A DNA stretch of 64,000 nt from Colocasia esculenta. Its lineage: Eukaryota > Streptophyta > Magnoliopsida > Alismatales > Araceae. Positions 1 through 10,476 of this stretch are shown here, piece by piece (position 1 is the first letter of the stretch; the number at the start of each line of letters is the position of its first letter). The stretch lies in the NCBI GenBank assembly GCA_014218235.1, contig CM024755.1, positions 35,794,713 to 35,858,712 of the forward strand, in the 5' to 3' direction. The translations under genes and the position numbers were made by a program. The notes beneath the pieces were generated by a model. The model did no database searches, was not told the origin of the DNA, and saw only the letters and a program-made list of their open reading frames with translations.

Positions 1-541
1 TACAAACGATCAGCACTGTTGTCCAAACCTCATTTTCCCTTCCACTCTAGAGTTCGTCTCACTAGGCCATAAACTCGAGCACACTCATAGCCTGGAGCAC
101 TCCCTCAACGGACTCAGGAGGATGGGGGTCCCAGGAAATGGAAACAACCTCTGAACGGGACAAGCCCTCTAGTGCCGAGCACCGGGTGAAGGGCGGGGAA
201 GCACAACAAAATCATGCCGAAACTGCTAGCTTGTAACCCACGACAAGCCCGAGGCACGCACAAACCCTCGAGAAGGCCATCGGCCAACCAAGGCACGCAT
301 GAGCAAACCAGAACCTCAGAACACCACCAATCGGTATGGAAAGTCTGTCGCTCTACTAATAATCGATAGACTGCCGGTCAATAGATTATCTCTCCTGGAA
401 CCACTGCCATGACACAACCATGAAGGTGTCACCTTCGGTCACTGAACGCAGCAAGGTAACCTACCACGTTTCCCACTAGAAGGTCCTAAGGGCAAGCCTG
501 CCCTGGGGCACACGCCGGCACACTAACCAAGGCCACGGAAA
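1..541. other. Unassigned left flank of Copia element
   Basis: No convincing gene or repeat boundary is visible. The reading frames here are short and look like nothing known. It continues on the other side of the Copia insertion at 6477, so 1-541 and 6477-7438 were once one piece, possibly an LTR retrotransposon end. Confidence 0.5.
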
Positions 542-947
542 TGTTGGGGATCAGATCGGCAGCCCTCTCTCACACGACTCACACGTAGAGATTGGAGGAG
601 AGATTAAAGAAGAGAGAAGAAGAACATAAGAACACCAGATTTCTGTGGTTCGGAGGCAACGCCTTCCTACGTCCACGGCCACAGCAGCGAAACCAATACT
701 ATGTGACAGAATCATTATAGTACAAGGAGAATCCACCCCACATTATATACTGGGAGGTTAGGGCGCCATAATCGAGAGTTACAAGGACAAAAATGCCCTT
801 AACTCAGAAACGCGAAGTCGTCTGACTCGGGGTGCGTCGACCTTATTCATGGGTGCGTCGATGCACCTCAACCTGTGTCAACCTCATGGGTGCGTCTCCG
901 ACTCCGAACCGATCCACATTTGAAAGTTCAGGCTCCAGACTCTAACA
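542..947 (-). repeat. 3' LTR of the Copia element
   Basis: 406 bp, ending in TG...CA with target repeat GGAAA outside. It matches 6048-6476 over its length. It carries an extra 12 bp near position 590 and lacks a CG-rich stretch that the other LTR has around 6340-6420. Short GTGCGTCGA units occur in both. Confidence 0.95.
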
Positions 948-962
948 ATCTCCCACTTGGAG
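948..962 (-). promoter_or_regulatory. Polypurine tract of the Copia element
   Basis: On the minus strand the 15 bases just before the 3' LTR read CTCCAAGTGGGAGAT, a typical Copia plus-strand primer site directly abutting the LTR. Confidence 0.85.
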
Positions 963-1051
963 TCTGAACTCCAAACAATAACAGGCATCTCAAAGACTTG
1001 ATCCTCCTCAATGTAGCAAAGGAAAAGCTGGTTGTGGCATCCCTCCATCAA

Positions 1052-2314
1052 TCATTCATGGAGACCAACTGAAGCTTGGCACAGCTTCAGTTTCTCTCTT
1101 GTGACCGCCTTGGTCAACATGTCTGCTGGATTTTCTATCCCTCGTATCTTCTCAAGCAACAGAGTACCATCTTCAATCAACCCAAGGATGAAGTGATACT
1201 TCAGCTGTATGTGCTTCGTCCTTGCATGGAAGACGGGGTTCTTGGTAAGGTGAATTGCACTTTGACTGTCACAAAACAGCACACTGTTGTTTTGTTTGTT
1301 GTCCAATTCCTTCAGAAAAATTTTCAGCCACACCATCTCCTTGCTAGCTTTGGAGACAACAACATACTCTACTTCTGTGGTTGAAAGAGCAACAACATTT
1401 TGAAGTTGTGATATCCAGCTCACTGCAGTCCCACCCAAGGTGTAAACATAACCAGTGGTGCTTCTTCTTGTGTCAAGATCACCACCAAGATCTGCATCAA
1501 CAAAGCCTTGTAAAATGACATCATTTTTCCTGAAACAAAGAGATTTACCTGAAGTGCCTTTCAGGTATCTCAGAATCCATTTTATTGCTTCCCAGTGTTG
1601 TTTGCCCGGATCTGCCATATGCCTGCACACAACTCCCACTGCGTGTGCTATATCCAATCTGGTACAAACCATTGCATACATTAGGCTTCCCACAGCTGAT
1701 GCATAAGGAATTTTCTTCATGGACTCACACTCTTCAGCAGTCTTTGGTGATTGCTCTTTAGACAGCTTGAAGTGGCTTGCTAGAGGAGTGTTTACTGGTT
1801 TCGCATACTGCATTGTAAACCTGCCCAACACTTTTTGAATGTAGCCTTCTTGAGATAGCTTCAGAGTATCATCTGTTCTATCCCTCACAATTCTCATTCC
1901 AAGAATTTGTTTTGCTGCTCCCAAGTCCTTCATAGCAAATTCCTTTGACAATTGCTCCTTCAACTTGTTGATCTCTGTCATACTTGATCCTGCAATGAGC
2001 ATATCATCCACGTACAACAGCAGTATGATATAACAATTATCAAACTTCTTAAAATAACAACAATGGTCCATGTTGCACCTAATGAATCCATTGCTACAGA
2101 TGAATCCATCAAACTTCTTGTACCACTGCCTGGGGGCTTGTTTTAGACCATACAAGCTTTTGTTTAGTTTGCAAACAAGGTTTTCTCTACGATGTTCATG
2201 AAAACCTTCTGGCTGCATCATATAGATATCTTCCTCTAGATCACCATGGAGAAAAGTTGTTTTTACATCAAGCTGTTCTAGGTGCAAGTTTTCTGCAACA
2301 ACAATACATAGCAC
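1052..2314 (-). CDS. Copia pol: reverse transcriptase and RNase H part
   Basis: 420 residues. They copy element RNA into DNA (RVT_2-type reverse transcriptase) and remove the RNA strand (RNase H). Visible motifs are DVKTTFLHGDL near residue 16, LYGLKQAP near 54, the catalytic YVDD at about 101-104, and an RNase H block with FVDADLGGD and STTEVEY. It ends at a normal C-terminus close to the 3' LTR. It is in the same frame as the integrase segment upstream and is cut from it only by a TAG at 2378-2380. The first codon of this stretch is GTG and is not a real start. Some conserved positions are changed (DADLGGD, TTEVEY), which suggests decay. Confidence 0.93.
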   Translation of the reverse strand: MLCIVVAENLHLEQLDVKTTFLHGDLEEDIYMMQPEGFHEHRRENLVCKLNKSLYGLKQAPRQWYKKFDGFICSNGFIRCNMDHCCYFKKFDNCYIILLLYVDDMLIAGSSMTEINKLKEQLSKEFAMKDLGAAKQILGMRIVRDRTDDTLKLSQEGYIQKVLGRFTMQYAKPVNTPLASHFKLSKEQSPKTAEECESMKKIPYASAVGSLMYAMVCTRLDIAHAVGVVCRHMADPGKQHWEAIKWILRYLKGTSGKSLCFRKNDVILQGFVDADLGGDLDTRRSTTGYVYTLGGTAVSWISQLQNVVALSTTEVEYVVVSKASKEMVWLKIFLKELDNKQNNSVLFCDSQSAIHLTKNPVFHARTKHIQLKYHFILGLIEDGTLLLEKIRGIENPADMLTKAVTREKLKLCQASVGLHE

Positions 2315-2377
2315 TAATCTAATAGTGGTTAACTTGACAACTGGAGAGAAAATTTTAGTGTAATCAATACCTTCCTT

Positions 2378-3961
2378 CTATTGAAAACCTTTCACAACCA
2401 GCCTTGCTTTATACCTCTTGCTGCCATCATGTTCTTCTTTTAACTGAAAAACCCATTTATTCTGCAGTGCCCTCTTGCCGGGTGGTAGTTCAGTCAGCAC
2501 CCAAGTTTCATTTTTGTATAGGGAATTCATTTCATCTTTCATTGCCAACTCCCACTTGACTGAATCTTCCACCTGCATAGCTTCATCAAAGCTCTCAGGT
2601 TCATCTGCATCAGTCAACAACAAGTAGTACATTGCAGATGAAAACCGTTCAACTGGCTTGTGCAATCTGCTTGATCTTCTCAGTTGAACTTCTAGTTGCA
2701 CTGTACTATTTTCAGGATCTCCTTGAGATCTTCTCAGCACATCCTCTTCTGAAATTTCCTCCAGCTCAACCTGTGTACTTTTCTGACTTTCTTGGCCTGC
2801 ATCTTTAGATTCCACATCAGATCTATACTTATAAAGAAATTTTTCATTGAATATAACATTCCTTTGTCTAATGATTTTCCTGCTTTCATCATCCCAGAAG
2901 CGGTATCCAAAATCATCAGAACCATATCCAATGAAAAAACATCTCCTTGACTTAGGATCTAACTTGTCTCTGTCATTGGAATCAACATGCACATATGAAA
3001 CACAACCAAATACTCTCAGGTGTGAGAGTGTTACCTCCTTACTTGTCCAAACCTCTTCTAGTAGCTCACCATTTAGAGGAGCGTTGGGTCCTCTATTAAT
3101 CAGATAAGCTGTTGTGTTAATTGCATCTACCCAAAAGGTCTTCGGTAGGCCAGCATGTAGCCTCATGCTTGTAGCTCTCTCATTCAGAGTTCTGTTCATG
3201 CGTTCAGCAACCCCATTCTGTTGTGGAGTATTTGGAATTATTTTTTCCATACGAATGCCATGTACTGCACCGAAATTTTTGAATTCCTTACTGCTATATT
3301 CTCCTCCATTGTCTGACCTCAGACACTTGATCTTTGCACCAGTTTGATTTTCCACTTCAGCCTTCCACTTCACAAAGGTAGAAAATACATCAGATTTATT
3401 TTTAAGAAAATAAACCCATACCTTCCGAGTGGAGTCATCAATAAAGGTGACATAATAGAGTGAACCTCCAAGGGATTGAACAGGGGCTGGTCCCCACACA
3501 TCAGTGTGTACAAGTTCTAACTTTTCTAGCTTGGGACTTCTTCCAGCTTTAGAGAAGGTGACCTTTCTTTGCTTTCCCAGAATGCAATCTTCACACAGTC
3601 CAATATCTATGGACTTTAGATCACCTAACCTCCCTTTTGCAGCCATCATCTTCATTCCCTTCTCACTCATGTGTCCAAGTCTATAGTGCCAGATCTTGGA
3701 GTCCTCTTCTGAATTTGCCACTGCCACTAAGTCTTTGTCATTTGCAGTCATATAAAGAGTTTCCATCTTGCTGCCTCGTGCTATAACCATGGCACCCTTG
3801 GTTATCTTCCAGCACCTATTAACAAAGATAGTGACATATCCTTCATCATCAAGCTGACCAATGGAGATCAGATTTCTCTTCAAGCCAGGAACATGTCTAA
3901 CATTCCTCAGCTTCCATATAGTCCCGTTTGCTATTTTCAACTGAACATCACCCTTCCCCAC
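2378..3961 (-). CDS. Copia pol: pre-integrase, integrase and start of RT
   Basis: 527 residues that would insert the cDNA into the host genome. The HHCC zinc motif of the GAG-pre-integrase domain is seen as WHYRLGH (about 91-97) and CEDC (about 123-126). The integrase core has D154 in HTDVWG, D217 in RSDNGGEY and E253 in NGVAERMNRT, so D-D-35-E is intact. The end reaches the first reverse transcriptase motif (KARLVVKGF) and stops at an in-frame TAG. The segment is continuous with the protease region upstream; the first Met is not a true start. Confidence 0.94.
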   Translation of the reverse strand: MGKGDVQLKIANGTIWKLRNVRHVPGLKRNLISIGQLDDEGYVTIFVNRCWKITKGAMVIARGSKMETLYMTANDKDLVAVANSEEDSKIWHYRLGHMSEKGMKMMAAKGRLGDLKSIDIGLCEDCILGKQRKVTFSKAGRSPKLEKLELVHTDVWGPAPVQSLGGSLYYVTFIDDSTRKVWVYFLKNKSDVFSTFVKWKAEVENQTGAKIKCLRSDNGGEYSSKEFKNFGAVHGIRMEKIIPNTPQQNGVAERMNRTLNERATSMRLHAGLPKTFWVDAINTTAYLINRGPNAPLNGELLEEVWTSKEVTLSHLRVFGCVSYVHVDSNDRDKLDPKSRRCFFIGYGSDDFGYRFWDDESRKIIRQRNVIFNEKFLYKYRSDVESKDAGQESQKSTQVELEEISEEDVLRRSQGDPENSTVQLEVQLRRSSRLHKPVERFSSAMYYLLLTDADEPESFDEAMQVEDSVKWELAMKDEMNSLYKNETWVLTELPPGKRALQNKWVFQLKEEHDGSKRYKARLVVKGFQ

Positions 3962-4075
3962 AATATCTAGGGGCTCATCATCAGTAAGATAAACCTTCCC
4001 AAAATTACCAGCAACATAATTTTGTAAAGTTTCTTTACATGAGGTAGAGTGAAAAGATGCTCCAGAATCTAGAAT

Positions 4076-4481
4076 CTAGGATTCGATGGGACTGTTAACA
4101 TTCAGAATCAGAGCATCTTGGACTTCTTCTGTCATGACATTAGCAGAGTCTTCTTCCTGTTTCTTCCCCTGATCGTTTTTCTTTGGGAGCCTGCAGTCCT
4201 TCTTAAAATGACCTTTCTTACCACAATTCCAGCAACCATCACCACGGGGTTTGGACTGACTTCTTTTCTTGGACTTGGATCTATTCTGATTTTGTCCACG
4301 CTGATTTGTTCTTCCCCTGCCTTCAGTGTTTAAGGCAGAACCTGAAACTTCACCAGATTCCCTTTTGCGAACATCCTCGCTCAGAATCAAGTCTCGAATC
4401 TCTGTAAGTTTCAGTTTACTTGAGCCTGAAGAACTGCTAACAGCCGTCACAGTAGCACCCCAACTTTCAAGTAAGGAGGAC
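4076..4481 (-). CDS. Copia gag C-terminal part with zinc knuckle
   Basis: This is the gag segment downstream of the Cassandra insertion. It has a basic, Gln/Arg-rich stretch followed by one CCHC zinc knuckle (CWNCGKKGHFKKDC), which packages element RNA. It ends at an in-frame TAG (4076-4078). Directly after the stop, in the same frame, comes the protease signature LDSGASFH, so the stop separates gag from protease. Whether it was a programmed readthrough or a mutation cannot be told from one copy; most elements of this branch have a single open frame. The frame is continuous with the N-terminal gag across the 5-bp target duplication. Confidence 0.9.
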
Positions 4482-4686
4482 TGTAACACCCCATATAAGA
4501 ATATGTTAAATAGACTAAATCAGTAGACTACCAACAACCCGGACTAGTCATTTTCAGAGCTCGAACAGGAAAAGAACTCTGAAGTTAAGCGTGCTCAGTT
4601 GGGAGTAGTCCCAGGATGAGTGACCTTCCTGGGAAGTCTACCAACTGGCACGGTTGTTGGGCCAGTTTGCTGGTTGGGTCGTCACA
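4482..4686 (+). repeat. Cassandra LTR copy 1 with 5S rRNA-like segment
   Basis: 205 bp, TGTAACACCC to GTCACA. Bases 4572-4638 closely follow the internal control region of plant 5S rRNA (GTTAAGCGTGCT, then GGATGRGTGACC and CCTGGGAAGTC), which should attract RNA polymerase III factors. Confidence 0.93.
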
Positions 4687-4688
4687 AA

Positions 4689-4701
4689 TGGTATCAGAGC
4701 C
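4689..4701 (+). promoter_or_regulatory. Cassandra primer-binding site 1
   Basis: TGGTATCAGAGCC starts two bases after the LTR and is complementary to the 3' end of initiator methionine tRNA. Confidence 0.92.
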
Positions 4702-4917
4702 TTACCCAGCCGAAAGTGCAGGAACTAAGTGCCACACAGGACAAAGTGCTACGCTATGGGAGCCACCTCTTGAAGCCATAATGGCGCAAAGTGCTACATA
4801 GTGGGAGCCACCTCTTGAACCTGTGGGGGCCACCTCTAGAATCCTGCCTGCCTGGGGTTTGATTGTGTGCTATGTGTGAGCAGCGACGAGGACGTCGCTA
4901 ATATAAGAGGGGTAGAT

Positions 4918-5122
4918 TGTAATACCCCATATAAGAATATGTTAAATGGACTAAATCAGCAGATTACCAACAACCCGGACTAGTCATTTTCAGAGCTCGA
5001 GTAGGAAAAGAACTCTGAAGTTAAGCGTGCTCAGTTGGGAGTAGTCCCAGGATGGGTGACCTTCCTGGGAAGTCTACCAGCTGGCACGGTTGTTGGGCCA
5101 GTTTGTTGGTTGGGTCGTCACG
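4918..5122 (+). repeat. Cassandra LTR copy 2 with 5S rRNA-like segment
   Basis: 205 bp with the 5S-like part at 5008-5074. It ends GTCACG rather than GTCACA, so its 3' terminus is mutated. A second primer-binding site follows at about 5125, and a purine run (AAGAGGGGTAGAT) precedes this and the next LTR. Confidence 0.92.
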
Positions 5123-5353
5123 AATGGTATCAGAGCCTTACCCAGCCGGAAGTGTAGGAACTAAGTGCCACACAGGACAAAGTGCTACGCTATGGGAGCC
5201 ACCTCTTGAAGCCATAATGGCGCAAAGTGCTACATAGTGGGAGCCACCTCTTGAACCTGTGGGGGCCACCTCTAGAATCCTGCCTGCCTGGGGTTTGATT
5301 GTGTGCTATATGTGAGCAGCGACGAGGACCTCGCTTATATAAGAGGGGTAGAT

Positions 5354-5558
5354 TGTAACACCCCATATAAGAATATGTTAAATGGACTAAATCAGTAGAC
5401 TACCAACAACCCGGACTAGTTATTTTCAGAGCTCGAACAGGAAAAGAACTCTGAAGTTAAGCGTGCTCAGTTGGGAGTAGTCCCAGGATGGGTGACCTTC
5501 TTGGGAAGTCTACCAACTGGCACGGTTGTTGGGCCAGTTTGTTGGTTGGGTCGTCACA
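5354..5558 (+). repeat. Cassandra LTR copy 3 with 5S rRNA-like segment
   Basis: 205 bp with the 5S-like part at 5444-5510. It ends GTCACA directly against the AGGAC target repeat, so it is the outer 3' LTR of the array. Confidence 0.93.
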
Positions 5559-5563
5559 AGGAC

Positions 5564-6015
5564 AGAAGGGTCAAGGCTTTAATCTCATCATCAAAATTTA
5601 TTTCTACAGAACTCAACTGGGTTGTAATCACGTTGAATTCATTTATATGATCTGTAACCGAGGAACCTTCAGCCATCTTCAGATTAAACAAACGACGCAT
5701 CAAATGTACCTTGTTGGAAGCAGATGGTTTTTCGTACATGTTTGATAATGCCTTCATCAGACCTGTTGTGGTCTTCTCGTTCACGATGTTAAACGTGACG
5801 TTTCTGGCCAACGTCAAGCGAACAACCCCGAGAGCTTGTCTATCCAGAAGATCCCAGTCTTCTTTCTTCATACCATCTGGCATTGTTCCAAGAAGCGGCT
5901 GATGCAGCTTCTTTTGATACAAGTAGTCTTCAATCTGCATCTTCCAGAAACTGAAGTCCTTGCCGTCAAACTTCTTGATCCTCACCGTTCCTTCATCCGC
6001 TGCCATCGCTCCCAC
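5564..6015 (-). CDS. Copia gag N-terminal part (UBN2-type)
   Basis: This is the amino end of the Copia Gag, which forms the virus-like particle around element RNA. It starts with ATG at 6015, 14 bases inside the primer-binding site. The early KFDGKDFSFWKMQIEDYL block and the later VHLMRRLFNLKM and HINEFN motifs are typical of the UBN2 gag family. The frame is open up to the Cassandra insertion and continues into 4076-4481 once the insertion is set aside. Confidence 0.92.
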
Positions 6016-6028
6016 TGTTTCCCTCGAA

Positions 6029-6045
6029 CCTGGGCTTTGATACCA
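6029..6045 (-). promoter_or_regulatory. Primer-binding site of the Copia element
   Basis: The minus strand reads TGGTATCAAAGCCCAGG, two bases inside the 5' LTR. It is complementary to initiator methionine tRNA with one mismatch in the core. Confidence 0.92.
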
Positions 6046-6047
6046 GT

Positions 6048-6476
6048 TGTTGGGGATCGGATCGACATCCCTCTCTCACACGACTCACACGTAGAGATTA
6101 AAGAAGAGAGAAGAAGAACATAAGAACATTAGATTTCCGTGGTTCGGAGGCAACGCCTTCCTACGTCCACGGCCACAGCAGCGAAACCAATACTATGTGA
6201 CAAAATTATTACAGTACAAGGAGAATCCACCCCACATTATATACTGGGAGGTTAGGGCGCCACAATCGAGAGTTACAAGGACAAAAATGCCCTTAACTTA
6301 GAAACGCGAAGTCGTCTGACTCGGGGTGCATCGACCTTATTCATGGGTGTGTCGACCTTATTCATGGATGCGTTGACGCACCTCAACCTGTGTCGACCTC
6401 AGGCCGACAGTGCGTCGACACTGTCTGCAACTCCGAACCGATCCACATTTGAAAGTTCAGGCTCCACACTCTAACA
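6048..6476 (-). repeat. 5' LTR of the Copia element
   Basis: 429 bp, followed by target repeat GGAAA at 6477-6481. It pairs with 542-947. Confidence 0.95.
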
Positions 6477-7438
6477 GGAAACACCTGAGGCAACACAGGT
6501 ACTGTCGGGTCCCCCCTAGCCGTTGCGATACCATCGCGATAGGGAGGGGCACTGCGACAGCCCTGTCGCAATGGGGAGGTGCGTCGCGACAACAGCCTTA
6601 TCATGACGGGGGAAATACGTCGTGATAGCAACCTTGTCGTGATGGGGCAACATGTCGCGACAAGATCACGTCCGACCAAACGGACGCCTCTTCTGGTGTC
6701 ACGACGCGCACTGCGGTCGCGACACCAATAGAGAGGCAGACCCACGGGGTGCTCCATCCTGAGGCCGCCCACAAGCCACAAACACCACCACATGAGGGAG
6801 GGGAGCATGGAGAAGTTATAAATGTTATCTACAAACCACAAGGGGCTCCCAATCCACCTAGATCGAGAAGGGCACAAGCAATCCCTATCTTAAACGAAGA
6901 AACGAACCCAAAGGGGCTCTTCACGTCGGATTGGCCACCTCCTCCTCGCTCCACGCAAGCTCCAAAACGCCATGGCACCACACACAACCCTCCTCCTCAC
7001 CTGAAACTCATAAAGAGAAGAGGAGGAGGTGGAGCTCCTGTCAGAGGTGAGGAAAGGAAGGGAAGGGAGAAAGGGAAGAAGGGTCGCGATGGGGCAACGC
7101 ATCACATTAAGAACCTTAAAGCGACAGGTCAATGCGTCGCGACACCAACACATCCCATAGAGATGCCGCAACAACTCGACAGGTCGTACTGACACACCTG
7201 CCACTCTGACAGATATCTGACGACCAAAGCCATAGAACACTGTCACGACCTGTTGACCGGGCGCAACACGAAGATGCAACGGGAAATCCAGGTGCGACAA
7301 GAACGCGATGCACAAGGTGGTCGTGACAAGGATGACTATCACGTCAGACACCCACGACGCGACACTAACGCGTCGTCTAGACCAGACGTGTTAGGAGCCA
7401 GTCATCCAAGACACCAGACAGAAACCCGGGGTATTACA
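6477..7438. repeat. LTR-like sequence rich in GTCGCGAC palindromes
   Basis: The stretch resumes the flank interrupted by the Copia element and ends ACCCGGGGTATTACA at 7438, where the satellite begins. An ending in ...TTACA is common for Gypsy/Tekay-type LTRs, so it may be a 3' LTR end inserted in the satellite edge. About a dozen GTCGCGAC-like palindromes and near-variants (GTCGTGAY, GTCACGAC) lie at about 6520-7380. No start or paired LTR is inside the window, so the assignment is tentative. Confidence 0.4.
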
Positions 7439-10205
7439 TATATGTACTGCTAATTTACCAATAAATATTGTCCATTCACCTATAACTAGTTCCCTTTCAC
7501 CTATAAATTTATTGAACACCAACACTTGCACAGATCTGTACTCACCTATTGTGGCGGCCTATTCACCTATATATATAGCTAATTCACCTATAAATACTAT
7601 CCATTCACCTATAAATAGTGTCATTTAACCTACATATACATTGAACACCAACACTTGCACAGATCTGTACTCACCCAGTATAGTGCCCTATTCTCCTACA
7701 TATACTGCTAATTCGCCTATAACTATTGTCCATTCACCTATAAATACTTCTCTTTCAGCTACATATACACTGAACACCAACACTTGCACAGATCTGTACT
7801 CACCAAGTGTGGCGGCCTATTCACCTACATATACAACTAATTCACCTATAAATACTATTCATTCACCGATAAATAGTGTCATTTAACCTACATATACATT
7901 CAACACGAACACTTGCACATATCTATACTCACCCAGTGCAGTGGCCTATTCACCAACATATACTGCTAATTCACCTATAAATATTGTCCATTAACCTATG
8001 AATACTTCCATTTCACCTACATATACATAGAACACCTACACTTGCACAGATCTGTACTCACCGAGTTTGGCGGCCTATTCACCTATATATACAGTAAATT
8101 CACCTATTAATACTATCCATTCACCTATAATTAGTGTCATTTAACATGCATATACATTGAACACCAACACTTCCACAGATCTGTACTCACCAAGTGTGGT
8201 GGCCTATTCACCTACATATACTACTGATTTACCGATAAATATTGTCCATTCACCTATAAACACTTCCCCTTAACCTATATATACATTGAATACCAATACG
8301 TGCACAGAACTATACTCACCTAGCGTGGCAGCCTATTAACCTATATATATTGCTAATTCACCTATAAATATTGTCCATTCACCTATAAATATTGCCATTT
8401 CACCTACATATACATTGAACACCAACACTTGCACATATCTGTACTCACGCAATGTGGTGGCCTATTCACCTACATATATAGCTCATTCACCTATAAATAT
8501 TGTCCATTCTCCTATAAATACTTCCCTTCCACGTATAAATTCATTGAACACCAACACTGGCACAGATATGTACTCACCCAATGTTGCAGCCTATGCACCT
8601 ACATATAATGCTAATTCACCTATAAATACTGCACATTCACCTATAAAAAGTGCCATTCCACCAACCTATACATTGAACACCAACACTTGCACATATTTGT
8701 ACTCACCCAGTGTGGTGGCATATTAACCTACCTATACTATTAATTCACCTATAAATATTGTCCATTCACCTATAAATACTTCCCTTTCACATATAAATAC
8801 ATTGAACACCAACACTTACATAGAACTATAGTCACCCAGTGTGGCAATGTATTCATCTACATATATTGCTAATTCACCTATAAATATTGTCCATTCACTT
8901 ATAAATACTTCCCTTTCACCTACATATTCATTGAACACCAACACTTGCACTGATCTGTACTCCCTCAGTGTGGTGGCCTATTCACCTATAAATACTGTCA
9001 TTTCACCTACATATACATTGAACACCAACACTTGTACAGATCTGTACTAACCCAGTGTGGCGGCCTCTTCACCTATATATAATGCTAATTCACCTATAAA
9101 TATTGTCCATTCAGTTATAAATACTATCCTTTCATCTATAAATTCATTGAACACAACACTTGCACGGATCTGTACTAATCGAGTGTGGCGGCCTATTCAC
9201 CTAAATATATTGCTAATTCACTTATAAATACTACACATTCACCTATAAATAGTGTCATTTCACTAACATATACGTTGAACACCAACACTAACACAGATCT
9301 GTATTCGCCCAGCTTGGTGGTCTATTCACCTACATATACAGCTCATTCACCTATAAATATTGTCCATTTAGTTATAAATACTTCCCTTTCACCTACATAT
9401 ATATTTAAACCAACACTTGCACTGATCTATACTCACATAGTATGGCGGCTTATTCACCTACATATACAGCTAACTCACCTATAAATACTGTCCATTCACC
9501 TATAAATACTTCCATTTCACCTATAAATTCAATGGACACCAACACCTGCACAGATCTGTACTCACCCAGTGTGGCGACTTATTGACCTACATATATTGTT
9601 AATTCACCTATAAATATTGTTCGTTCACATATAAATAGTGTCATTTCACCTACATATACATTGAACATCAGCACTTGCACAGATCTGTACTCACCTACAG
9701 ATACATTGAACACCAACACTTGCACAGATCTATACTCACCTACATATACATTGAACACCAACACAACTCTATACACTCACCCAGTGTAGTGGCCTATTCA
9801 CCTACATATACTACTTAATCACCTATAAATATTGCTCATTCACCTATAAATACTCAGACTTCACCTACATATAGATGAATTGCACCTACGTATAGTGGAA
9901 TTTTACCTACATATACTCTCATCGCCAACACTTGATCTCTCTTCCCATCACCCATTCACCTACATATATTGTTCGTTCAGCTATAAGTACTAAGAAATCG
10001 CTTATATATAGAGGGGTTTCACCTACATATATTATGTACAACAAAATATTCAGCTTTTCCCATTCACTCAGAGGGGATGCTTATTCACCTATAAATAATG
10101 CTCATTCATCTATAAATATTGACAAGTCACAGACATATAGAGACCATTCGCCTACCAAAATAGCAAGCTTTGGCCATCCATACGGAGTGGTTGCCTAGTC
10201 ACCTA
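7439..10205. repeat. 129-bp satellite array made of 21-bp subunits
   Basis: The marker TTGAACACC recurs at 7512, 7641, 7770, 7899, 8028, 8157, 8286, 8415, 8544, 8673, 8802 and 8931, every 129 bp without exception. It recurs again at 9018 (87 bp, two subunits lost), 9147, about 9275, 9404 and 9532, 9661, and then at 45-bp steps (9706, 9751). Each monomer is four related 21-bp units of the form TTCACCTAYATATANNNNNNN plus a 45-bp unit with CACTTGCACAGATCTGTACTCAC. After 9780 the copies become irregular and fade out by about 10205. Confidence 0.95.
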
Positions 10206-10476
10206 TATAATAGGTTGTCTTATAGGTGATAAAAGTTTGAAATTTACTCACAAATGATGAGCATTTCATAGATAAATGATAGGTTGTCATAACATTATTT
10301 CCCACAAAAATATAATTATTGCCATTTATGATAAACACTATAAGCCATGGCTGTTCAAAAGATTGTTTTCCAAAACATGTGCAATTGCATTCATTTGTTT
10401 CCCAATACATATACAACTCCACTCACAATTTTCACATATTACAATCATTTGAGTCACTTTCTGGACTTTGATTTCC
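10206..10476. other. Spacer between satellite and PMD pseudogene
   Basis: AT-rich, with no gene or repeat seen. Confidence 0.5.

Larger units (their letters stand above)
4482..5558 (+). mobile_element. Cassandra TRIM as tandem array: LTR-int-LTR-int-LTR
   Basis: Three 205-bp LTRs (4482-4686, 4918-5122, 5354-5558) alternate with two about 231-bp internal regions, giving a unit of exactly 436 bp. The array is flanked by a perfect 5-bp target duplication, AGGAC, at 4477-4481 and 5559-5563, so it inserted as one multimer or grew after insertion. Each LTR starts TGTAAYACCCC and carries a 5S rRNA-like segment, the mark of Cassandra terminal-repeat retrotransposons in miniature. There is no coding capacity. 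It lies opposite in direction to the Copia gag it interrupts. Confidence 0.95.
542..6476 (-). mobile_element. Ty1/Copia LTR retrotransposon, nearly complete, minus strand
   Basis: Two LTRs (542-947 and 6048-6476) begin TGTTGGGGAT and end CTCTAACA on the plus strand. They are flanked by a perfect 5-bp target duplication, GGAAA, at 537-541 and 6477-6481. Read on the minus strand the order is 5' LTR, primer-binding site, gag, protease, integrase, reverse transcriptase, RNase H, polypurine tract, 3' LTR, the Copia order. The coding part is one continuous frame apart from two in-frame TAG stops (4076-4078 and 2378-2380) and a 1,077-bp Cassandra insertion in gag. Gag and pol resemble the Tork/TNT1-like branch; that placement is by eye. 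The two LTRs differ by several indels, so the insertion is not very recent. Confidence 0.95.

Noticed and set aside
4560..5510. Three possible 5S rRNA genes
   Set aside because: Only the internal part of 5S is present, with 436-bp spacing, LTR ends and primer-binding sites, so these are Cassandra LTRs and not rDNA.
7440..9780. CRISPR-like array from regular repeats
   Set aside because: Spacers are not unique; the whole 129-bp unit repeats, and this is plant nuclear DNA.
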